This document shows, in pieces, positions 1 through 5,618 of a stretch of 9,124 bases of DNA. The DNA lies in NCBI GenBank assembly GCA_003661775.1, contig QMWT01000040.1, positions 1 through 9,124 of the forward strand, in the 5' to 3' direction. Position numbers and translations under genes: made by a program. Each line of letters starts with the position of its first letter. The stretch's first letter is position 1. The notes beneath the pieces were generated by a model, which saw nothing but the letters and a program-made list of their open reading frames with translations, did no database searches and had not been told where the DNA came from. The stretch comes from Thermoprotei archaeon (GTDB taxonomy: Archaea; Thermoproteota; Thermoprotei_A; Sulfolobales; Ignisphaeraceae).

Positions 1-230
1 CCGTGGGGATGTCCTACGGGAATGGGAGCCTCTGGATCGTGTCGAGGTACGGGGGCATCCACAGGATCGACACCTCCTCCTGGACCGTCCAGCCACTGCT
101 GCCACAACCACCCTACTACCCGGTGGGTTCGGGGGACAGGCTCGCCTACATAACCATGGGCAACGAGACCCGCCTATACCACGTGAGAAGCGATGGGACG
201 AGCGAGGTGTGGATCATCGAGGTGGGCTAA
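1..230 (+). CDS. C-terminal end of a beta-propeller-like protein (partial)
   Basis: This is the 3' part of a gene that begins before the window; the frame is open from base 3 to the TAA at 228-230. A GTG at 3 could be read as a start, but there is no ribosome site in view and the translation reads as the middle of a domain. About 75 residues are visible. They alternate Gly/Asp/Asn turns with short hydrophobic strands (GSLWIVSRYGGIHRID, DRLAYITMG, SEVWIIEVG), the rhythm of beta-propeller or related beta-repeat blades. No membrane segment is seen in this part. The gene ends 153 bases upstream of the pilin and on the same strand. It could be a surface protein tied to the pilus locus, but that is inference from position only. 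Family membership is not resolved. Confidence 0.6.
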   Translation, partial: VGMSYGNGSLWIVSRYGGIHRIDTSSWTVQPLLPQPPYYPVGSGDRLAYITMGNETRLYHVRSDGTSEVWIIEVG

Positions 231-307
231 CTATCGAAGGAGAGAGTTTCCGTGTGAAGCGCCGCATTGTCAACGCTCCATCAATGATACTTTCTTACCC
301 CGCCAGA

Positions 308-316
308 GTTTATTAG
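308..316 (+). promoter_or_regulatory. Candidate TATA box of the pilin gene
   Basis: The sequence GTTTATTAG lies in an otherwise mixed-composition intergenic region, 68 bases before the pilin ATG. The usual archaeal spacing of about 25 bases would put the transcription start near 335-341, leaving a leader of about 45 bases that contains the ribosome site at 367-375. The match is reasonable but not perfect. Confidence 0.45.
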
Positions 317-331
317 GTATTCTCTACACAA

Positions 332-347
332 ATAGTTTCGAAACTAT
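332..347. repeat. Perfect 16-base palindrome at the predicted pilin transcription start
   Basis: ATAGTTTCGAAACTAT is its own reverse complement. It sits about 16 bases downstream of the TATA-like element and covers the predicted transcription start, where many archaeal repressors bind. It is a candidate operator controlling pilin expression; the regulator is not identified. The inner TTTCGAAA recurs at 5411-5418, in the intergenic region upstream of the KaiC-like gene. Confidence 0.45.
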
Positions 348-366
348 GGACACACAACTCTTAACA

Positions 367-375
367 GGGAGGTGG
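367..375 (+). promoter_or_regulatory. Ribosome binding site that fixes the pilin start at 384
   Basis: GGGAGGTGG is a strong Shine-Dalgarno match 8 bases before ATG 384. The upstream in-frame GTG at 372 lies inside this site, so it cannot be the start. Confidence 0.7.
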
Positions 376-383
376 AAGCCGGT

Positions 384-836
384 ATGGGATCCCGTAGAAT
401 CCAGAGCCAGGGAATCTCGCCAGTAATATCATCAGTGCTGCTGATACTGGTAGCTCTAGCAGCAGGGCTAGTCATCTACGCCTACGTAACGGGCTGGATG
501 GGTGGCAGGCTAACGGGGGAGACGGGGCCACAGGCAATTCTAGTAATTGAGGAGGCGTACTACAATGGGTCTCACTTCATACTCTGGGTTAGAAACGATG
601 GAGGCGTACCTGTTAACATAACCAGGGCGTATATAACCGACCCCAATGGAACGGTAGTCTTCGTAGACCTCAGCGATGATGGTTACGAGGTGAAGCCGGG
701 AAACGTTACCGATGTTCATATAGATGCTTCTGAAGCGGGTATAGATGTACAATCAGGCTACACCTACGAGATAAAGCTGGTGGGTTCCGACGGCTCTACG
801 GTGAGTACTCCTGTTAGGGCACGTAGAGCGGGCTAA
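384..836 (+). CDS. Archaeal type IV pilin (class III signal peptide)
   Basis: A 150-residue pilin subunit for the machinery encoded just downstream. The N-terminus is basic (RRI at 4-6), then SQG at 8-10, then ISPVISSVLLILVALAAG from residue 11. That matches the archaeal pilin/archaellin N-terminal family, with a prepilin peptidase (PibD/EppA type) expected to cut after Gly10. The hydrophobic stretch of about 11-34 would be the membrane anchor before cleavage and the filament core after assembly. The remainder (about 50-145) is beta-rich and exposed. It holds four N-x-S/T sequons, at Asn61, Asn78, Asn88 and Asn107, consistent with heavy N-glycosylation. The -2 position is Gln rather than the more usual charged residue. 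The start at 384 is set by the ribosome site at 367-375. The 73-base gap to the ATPase gene contains a T-run, so the pilin may be made from its own, more abundant transcript. The family call is confident; the exact pilus type is not resolved. Confidence 0.85.
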   Translation: MGSRRIQSQGISPVISSVLLILVALAAGLVIYAYVTGWMGGRLTGETGPQAILVIEEAYYNGSHFILWVRNDGGVPVNITRAYITDPNGTVVFVDLSDDGYEVKPGNVTDVHIDASEAGIDVQSGYTYEIKLVGSDGSTVSTPVRARRAG

Positions 837-856
837 AATGACTTGAGGAATGGAGC

Positions 857-870
857 TCTTTTTTAATTTA
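857..870 (+). terminator. T-rich tract after the pilin gene (terminator and/or promoter element)
   Basis: A run of six T (859-864) followed by AATTTA lies 21 bases past the pilin stop. Archaeal intrinsic termination uses such U-runs, so this could end or attenuate the pilin transcript. The same AT-rich block could also act as a TATA element for the ATPase gene, with a start near 890-895. Confidence 0.4.
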
Positions 871-875
871 GGGAT

Positions 876-886
876 TCTTATAATCC
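876..886 (+). promoter_or_regulatory. Candidate TATA box of the ATPase operon
   Basis: TCTTATAATCC is centred about 28 bases before the TTG at 910. If it is used, the transcript would be nearly leaderless. The T-rich block at 859-870 is the competing candidate. Confidence 0.3.
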
Positions 887-909
887 TTGGGTCGGTAGGG
901 TAGTTCGTA

Positions 910-3756
910 TTGAGTCAGCGTAGGGATCCTGCTGAGGTTGAGGAGGCTGAGAAGGTTCTTGAATCCTATAGGTTAGATGAGTATACAACGGTTAAGATAG
1001 TTAGGAGGTCTTCGGGTATCGAGTACGTTGTCTCCTCTGTTGAGCTGACTCCCGTTGAGAAGGAGGTTGTTAGGGAGGTTAGGAAGTGGTTTATTAGGAG
1101 CTACCCCGCTGACGATCTGAGCCCTGAGAGGGTTAGCCTAGCTCTCGAGAGGGCGCTCCAGTCGATCATCAGGAAGAGGAGGTATAGGAAGAGGCTGAGC
1201 GGGGATTCTCTCCCCAAGCTCTTCTACTACGTTCGTAGGGAGTTGGTGGGCTTCGGCAAGCTGGAGCCCCTGCTTCGGGATCCCAACGTTGAGGATATCC
1301 ATGTCCTGGGAATCGCTAGGCCCGTCTTTGTCTGGCACGTGAACTACGAGAACATCCCGACGAACATCTACTTCGAGGATGCGGAGGAGCTGGAGAGGCA
1401 CCTCCAGAAGCTGATGCTGGCCACAGGCCGCTACGTCTCGCTGAGCCGCCCCATAGTCGACGGGACCCTGCCCATGGGCTACAGGGTGCACGTGGTGCAC
1501 GCGTCTGTGTCGGAGCTGGGCACCGCCATCACCATCAGGAAGTACAGGGAGGTGCCCTTCACCATAGCCGACCTCATAAGGTTCGGCACCGTAGATCCCG
1601 AGCTCGCCGCGCTGATATGGCTGGCTCTGGAGAACAAGAGGTCTATCTTCATCGTGGGCGAAACCGCGGCGGGGAAGAGCTTTCCGAAAAACACCCTAAT
1701 ACCGATAAGAGTAAATGGAGTACCGCGATTGGTAACAGCTGAAGAACTCTACAATATGGTCAATTCGAGAGAGTACAGGGTGGGAGAACACGTAGTAAAA
1801 GATGCTAGTGGAATAGAGGTGCTTGGTGTAGATAGCGATTACAAGTTGAAGTGGATGAAGGTAAAGAGAGTGATAAAACATAAGGACAGTAGACCCCTTG
1901 TAAAAGTGAGAACTAGTTCATCCATAATAGTAACCACGAAGGATCATAACTTCGTCAAGATAGACCCCGAGACTCTGGAGCTCACTGCGGTTAAGGCAGA
2001 AGACCTAGCCGTAGGTGATTTCATAGTAAACACAGTGCTTGACGCCGAGTTTAACACTAATAGCAGGATCGATCCTGAATACGCTTACCTGCTGGGCCTG
2101 TGGATAGGTGACGATGCTGTAGACGCTAAGAGTAGATATAGATTTGTAAATAGCGATGAGGAGCTGATAAGGAGGTTCGAGAAACTCGCTAAGAAGTACT
2201 GGGGTGGTAGAGTACACCTAGTTAAGGACAAGAGAAACGATGTTAAGTATCTGAGAGTAGTAAGTCAGAAAGCTTTGATTGATGTTTCAAAACTCGTATC
2301 TCATCAAGGCAGAGAAGCTTTCACAGTAAGGGTTCCAGACGAAATACTGTTTTCCGATAAGGATGTTTGTAGAGCGTTTATAGCAGGTATACTAGATACC
2401 GGTGGTTCTGTAATGATAAGAGATGAAGGATTGAGAAGAGTAACAATAGAGTTCTCAACAAGATCGCTAGCTTTGGCAAACAGCTTATCGTTCATGCTGA
2501 AAAGGATGCGCATACTCCATACCCTTAAGGTAAAGACGGTTGAAGGTGCTCCGCAGTATGTAATTCTTGTATACGATGTGTATGCCGAGAAGCTTCTGGA
2601 TATGGTAAGCGACTGGTCCATCAAGGCGGAGAGGTACAAAGATGTTGTTGCGGAAATAGTGGAGAGTGAGAAGCGTAGTCCAAATATCAACATGTTCCCT
2701 GTGGGTTCGTATCTGAAGAAGGTGAGAACAGCACTAGGTCTATCCGAAAAATATGTAGAGGAAGAGCTTGGCATGTCAAGTAGGTACCTCTATGTCTACG
2801 AAAGAAACGCTAGGATGATGAGTCTAGAGAATCTCAAGAGACTCTACGCGTACTATAGGAGAAAGGCTATTGAAATGAGGCGAGTTGATGTCGTTGCTAT
2901 GCTGGAGAAGCTTAGAAAGCTCCTTGAAGGGGACTTGTTCGCGGAAGAGGTGCTAGCAATAGAAGAGGTTGATCCCGTCAATGAGTGGCTCTACGACTTA
3001 GAGGTTGAAGATGCTCACCTCTTTGTAATAGGACAGGTAGGTTGGAGGCTTAACCACAACACAACTCTGCTCAACGCCCTGCTCACCCTCATCCCCATGA
3101 ACATGAAGATCGTTGTTGTGGAGGAGGTTAGGGAGCTGAGGCTCCACCACCCCAACGTGACCTACTTAGTCGCTAGGGAGAGTGTGGGTTCCGTAGGTAA
3201 GGTGACCCTCTACGACCTGGTCAAGTCCTCTATGAGGCAGAGGCCCGACTTCATAGTCGTTGGTGAGGTGAGGGGTGAGGAGGCGTATGTCCTGCTCCAA
3301 GCCATTTCGCTGGGCCACGGAGGCGCCTGCACGATGCACGCCGAGGGGCCCCTCTCCGCGGTCAAGAGGCTGATGGCCCCGCCCATGAACATACCCCCGT
3401 ACATGGTCAAGCTGCTCGACCTCATAATCCACATCTCCAAGGTGAGGATCAGGGAGAGGGTGTGTAGATATGTACTCTCGGCCGCCGAGATAATCGACAT
3501 CGATCCTGTGACCCAGGAGCCGATGCTGAACTTCGTCTACAGAGCCCGCGTGGATGAGGCTACGGGGACTGTCAAGCGCGAACTACTTAATCTGAAGGAC
3601 TCGCTGATCCTGAAGAAGATATGCGGGGTCAGGGGGCTTCCCATAACCTCGCTGCTAGAGAAGGTGGGGAAGAGGAGCGAGTTTCTCAGAAGGTTCGCGG
3701 AGCGGGAGTACGGCTACGACGAGGTTCTAAGGCTAATCACCTCCTACAGGGATTAA
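910..3756 (+). CDS. Type IV pilus / type II secretion assembly ATPase (KlbA/GspE/TadA-like) interrupted by an intein
   Basis: Hexameric secretion-superfamily ATPase expected to power pilin assembly at the cytoplasmic face of the membrane. The 948-residue precursor splits into a host protein of 487 residues, a normal size for archaeal GspE/ArlI relatives, and a 461-residue intein (residues 257-717). Host landmarks are an N-terminal domain with a VEDIHVLG strand near 142-149, a TIRKY segment ahead of the P-loop, Walker A G250-E-T-A-A-G-K256 continuing after the intein with T718-T719, an acidic EEV box just after, Walker B RPDFIVVGEVRGEE around 778-791 (Glu786), and a His box GHGG...MHA (His803, His810). 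The TTG at 910 is the first possible start after the in-frame stop at 901-903; no ATG occurs until deep inside the domain, and GGTAGGG at 894-900 may serve as ribosome site. The T2SSF partner gene begins 3 bases after the stop, supporting a joint complex. Protein activity depends on splicing because the P-loop is split. Confidence 0.9.
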   Translation: MSQRRDPAEVEEAEKVLESYRLDEYTTVKIVRRSSGIEYVVSSVELTPVEKEVVREVRKWFIRSYPADDLSPERVSLALERALQSIIRKRRYRKRLSGDSLPKLFYYVRRELVGFGKLEPLLRDPNVEDIHVLGIARPVFVWHVNYENIPTNIYFEDAEELERHLQKLMLATGRYVSLSRPIVDGTLPMGYRVHVVHASVSELGTAITIRKYREVPFTIADLIRFGTVDPELAALIWLALENKRSIFIVGETAAGKSFPKNTLIPIRVNGVPRLVTAEELYNMVNSREYRVGEHVVKDASGIEVLGVDSDYKLKWMKVKRVIKHKDSRPLVKVRTSSSIIVTTKDHNFVKIDPETLELTAVKAEDLAVGDFIVNTVLDAEFNTNSRIDPEYAYLLGLWIGDDAVDAKSRYRFVNSDEELIRRFEKLAKKYWGGRVHLVKDKRNDVKYLRVVSQKALIDVSKLVSHQGREAFTVRVPDEILFSDKDVCRAFIAGILDTGGSVMIRDEGLRRVTIEFSTRSLALANSLSFMLKRMRILHTLKVKTVEGAPQYVILVYDVYAEKLLDMVSDWSIKAERYKDVVAEIVESEKRSPNINMFPVGSYLKKVRTALGLSEKYVEEELGMSSRYLYVYERNARMMSLENLKRLYAYYRRKAIEMRRVDVVAMLEKLRKLLEGDLFAEEVLAIEEVDPVNEWLYDLEVEDAHLFVIGQVGWRLNHNTTLLNALLTLIPMNMKIVVVEEVRELRLHHPNVTYLVARESVGSVGKVTLYDLVKSSMRQRPDFIVVGEVRGEEAYVLLQAISLGHGGACTMHAEGPLSAVKRLMAPPMNIPPYMVKLLDLIIHISKVRIRERVCRYVLSAAEIIDIDPVTQEPMLNFVYRARVDEATGTVKRELLNLKDSLILKKICGVRGLPITSLLEKVGKRSEFLRRFAEREYGYDEVLRLITSYRD
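1678..3060 (+). other. In-frame intein with LAGLIDADG endonuclease and Xre-like HTH, in the Walker A motif
   Basis: The segment encodes residues Ser257 to Asn717 and, when removed, leaves GETAAGK joined to TTLLNAL, a textbook P-loop. Splicing blocks visible are block A starting SFPKNTLIPIRVNG (nucleophile Ser1), block B T343-x-x-H346, block F YDLEVEDAHLFVIG (about 695-707) and block G ending N715-H716-N717, with Thr718 as the +1 nucleophile. All key splicing residues are present. The endonuclease motif LLGLWIGDD lies at 394-402 (Asp401 in the catalytic place), and the second motif IAGILDTGG at 491-499 has Gly498 where the catalytic Asp is expected. Residues of about 602-648 form an Xre-type helix-turn-helix. 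Base composition and codons (ATA, GTA, AGA) become markedly more AT-rich exactly at the junctions compared with the GC-rich flanking extein, consistent with transfer. Splicing is predicted competent; homing is doubtful. Confidence 0.92.
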
Positions 3757-3759
3757 GCT

Positions 3760-4506
3760 TTGGCCCCCAGGATACCGCAGTACTACTTCGCTGGGTCGCC
3801 GGAGCTCCACTACGCGATATCCACAGCTCCACTGATCCCCGCTGGGGTGCTGGCATACCTCTTCGCTCTGAGGCCCGCCGATGCGCACCTGCTGCCGCCG
3901 ATCCCGATCTTCGTGGCCATAACAGCCGCGCTGGTCTTGACGCCCCGATTCAGGCTGTCGGAGGATCTGGAGAACATAGGTAGGAGGATGCCGTACATGA
4001 TCCTGAAGCTGAGGACTCTGCTCATGGTAGGCGAGCACCCCATACAAGCATTCGTGGCGGCGGCTAGGGACGTTAGAAGCCCTCTTCTAAACATAATTAT
4101 CAAGAGGATGTTGCTGGGCGAGCCGCCGGAGGAGATCGTGGAGCAGCTGAGGAGGGAGGTAGGTAGTAGGAGGGAGCTCGACATTCTGAAGAGGATCCTC
4201 GCATCTCTTCAGATGGGTGAGCAGACCCTAGAGTACCTCAGGAGGGAGTTCGAGGGTTTGATGGGGGAGAAGGAGCTTGCTCTGAGGAGAGCCCTGGAGA
4301 GCCTCTCGGTGATTATGGAGCTCTACGCAACCGGCGGGGTCTTCGCCCCGGTGGTGGGTATACTCATCATCGCGTCCCTCTCCATGCTGGGCGGCGGGAT
4401 CGACGTGACGCTGCTCCTATCCGTAGTGGTATTCATCCTAGTGCCCATCTTCTCAGCGTTCACCGCTGTCATAGCTAGGAAGTTTGTTGAGGGTGCCATG
4501 ATTTGA
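3760..4506 (+). CDS. T2SSF-family pilus platform membrane protein (TadB/TadC/ArlJ-like), first copy
   Basis: A 248-residue integral membrane protein of the type II secretion F / ArlJ / TadB-TadC group, which forms the inner-membrane platform on which the ATPase works. Predicted membrane segments are about 22-37, 46-61, 192-212 and 216-238. Between the second and third lies a roughly 130-residue helical, strongly charged cytoplasmic region (LSEDLENIGRRMPYMI at 66-81, then GEHPIQAFVAAAR, ending in RRALESLSV), the usual T2SSF arrangement. The length fits one T2SSF module, whereas archaellar ArlJ is about twice as long, so the second module is probably supplied by the next gene. The TTG start at 3760 comes 3 bases after the ATPase stop, with no strong ribosome site, suggesting translational coupling. 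The last four bases overlap the next gene. The family call is based on topology, motifs and gene order. Confidence 0.82.
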   Translation: MAPRIPQYYFAGSPELHYAISTAPLIPAGVLAYLFALRPADAHLLPPIPIFVAITAALVLTPRFRLSEDLENIGRRMPYMILKLRTLLMVGEHPIQAFVAAARDVRSPLLNIIIKRMLLGEPPEEIVEQLRREVGSRRELDILKRILASLQMGEQTLEYLRREFEGLMGEKELALRRALESLSVIMELYATGGVFAPVVGILIIASLSMLGGGIDVTLLLSVVVFILVPIFSAFTAVIARKFVEGAMI

Positions 4507-5333
4507 GGAGAGGATACATCAGGTTGGCAGCGATGCTACTCCCCGCTGCTTCCCTAGTTATCTACGTAGCCGTGCAGCTCAGCCTCTACAAAAGATCTAC
4601 CCTTAAGTGGTTCCTCGAGCCGAGCAACGCGCTGGTGGTTTCATACATCGTCGCCGCTTCGCTGATACCAGCCGCCATCCTGGAGTACCGCTGGGATTTC
4701 GAGGTTACGTCGGCTGAGGAGGAGATCCCGGCGTTCATCTCGGCTGTTGAGAGCGGTATAAGATCGGGCTTGCCGCTCACGGAGGCGCTTGTGGAGGCGC
4801 TGAAGTACACTAGGTACTTCAGACCGCACATATCCAGAGTGATCAGGGCTGTGTTCGCCGGTGAGAGGCTTGAAGATGCTGTCGAGATTATCGAGATCAG
4901 GTCGCCGATGCTAGACCTCTTCAAGGAGTTCATGAGGGTGCTGGGCAGGAGCGGGGAGGAGACCTACAGAACCATCTCGGAGTTCAGGGATGCCGTCGAC
5001 ACCCTCGTGAGCTACTCGAAGAAGCTGAGGGAGGGAACTAAGTCGTTTGTAGCGACGGTGTACCTAGTCACGGTGGTGTACGTGGTAACCACCTCGATCT
5101 TCCTCAAGACCTTCATCTACCCAATGGCGGAGCGGGTCGGTGCAGGAGGCCTACTCACACCAATAGATGCAGATGCAATCACCTCGCTGGTGATCTACGG
5201 AGCCCTGATCGAGTCGCTGGCCAACGGCCTCACAGCATCGGTGCTAGCCGGGAAGAAGCACCTTTCATACCTACTCCACTCCATCGCCCTGCTAATGATA
5301 GCCCTCATCACATACACAATAGTGCTGCTCTAG
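4503..5333 (+). CDS. T2SSF-family pilus platform membrane protein (TadB/TadC/ArlJ-like), second copy
   Basis: A 276-residue polytopic membrane protein, the second platform subunit of the same assembly machine. Predicted membrane segments are about 7-28, 43-61, 182-203, 226-246 and 254-275, one more than the preceding protein. Residues of about 70-180 are the cytoplasmic T2SSF domain. It contains IPAFISAVESGIRSGLPLTE, the characteristic amphipathic stretch of this family, then FRPHISRVIRAVFAGERLEDA and a helical region ending VSYSKKLREG. The TTG start at 4503 overlaps the upstream stop as TTGA. GAGGGTG at 4489-4495 stands about 7 bases before it as ribosome site, which favours this start over the downstream TTG at 4524 or ATG at 4533. 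The pair of unequal T2SSF proteins resembles the TadB/TadC pair of Tad-type pili. Nothing downstream on the strand for 285 bases, so the operon probably ends here. Confidence 0.82.
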   Translation: MRRGYIRLAAMLLPAASLVIYVAVQLSLYKRSTLKWFLEPSNALVVSYIVAASLIPAAILEYRWDFEVTSAEEEIPAFISAVESGIRSGLPLTEALVEALKYTRYFRPHISRVIRAVFAGERLEDAVEIIEIRSPMLDLFKEFMRVLGRSGEETYRTISEFRDAVDTLVSYSKKLREGTKSFVATVYLVTVVYVVTTSIFLKTFIYPMAERVGAGGLLTPIDADAITSLVIYGALIESLANGLTASVLAGKKHLSYLLHSIALLMIALITYTIVLL

Positions 5334-5386
5334 ACCTATCCACCGCTTACAGCCCCTCCAAACATCTCTGTACAGACCTAGATCAG

Positions 5387-5406
5387 TTCCTCAATTAATT
5401 GAGGAA
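5387..5406. repeat. Perfect 20-base palindrome
   Basis: TTCCTCAATTAATTGAGGAA equals its own reverse complement. It starts 54 bases after the stop of the second T2SSF gene. As RNA it could fold into an 8-base-pair stem with a UUAA loop; as DNA it could be a dimeric regulator site. No U-run follows directly, so a classical terminator is less likely. It lies about 160 bases above the KaiC-like promoter, far for a simple repressor site. Confidence 0.5.
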
Positions 5407-5566
5407 GGATTTTCGAAAGAATTCCTACCGAAGCAGATTCAATTCAAATCCATACATGTGGAAACCTCATAATTTTGTGCTTGAGGAATACACCGAGGCA
5501 AGCCTATTATGTTGAGAGAAGCCGTTTAGCTGTAGGTAAGTATCTTTGCAGATGCTTTATCTAAAC

Positions 5567-5575
5567 TTTTTAAAT
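5567..5575 (+). promoter_or_regulatory. TATA box of the KaiC-like gene
   Basis: TTTTTAAAT with an A-rich BRE-like block (TCTAAAC) just upstream is the best archaeal promoter in the window. The predicted transcription start is about 5597-5600, directly before the ribosome site at 5601. Confidence 0.7.
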
Positions 5576-5600
5576 AGAGCATGAAAATTGCTTAGCAGAT

Positions 5601-5607
5601 GGAGGTG
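5601..5607 (+). promoter_or_regulatory. Ribosome binding site fixing the KaiC-like start at 5619
   Basis: GGAGGTG is a near-ideal Shine-Dalgarno sequence 11 bases before ATG 5619. With the TATA box at 5567-5575 it gives a short leader of about 20 bases. Confidence 0.75.
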
Positions 5608-5618
5608 GTGATACTCCT

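Larger units (their letters stand above)
5334..5618 (+). other. Intergenic regulatory region between the pilus operon and the KaiC-like gene
   Basis: No gene is seen in these 285 bases. The region holds the palindrome at 5387-5406, a TTTCGAAA core at 5411-5418 shared with the pilin operator candidate, TTGAGGAA at 5399-5406 and again at 5481-5488 (also at 843-850), and the promoter and ribosome site of the next gene. Confidence 0.6.

Noticed and set aside
193..426. A 77-residue plus-strand frame running into the pilin gene
   Set aside because: It overlaps the end of the upstream gene and the pilin start in another frame and has no start signals.
1678..3060. Reading the insert as a separate homing-endonuclease gene or a group I intron
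   Set aside because: The frame is continuous through both junctions, and conserved intein blocks with terminal His-Asn are present, so it is an intein.
3621..3983. A 120-residue plus-strand frame overlapping the ATPase and the first T2SSF gene
   Set aside because: It is an alternative frame of two well-supported genes and has no domain or ribosome site.
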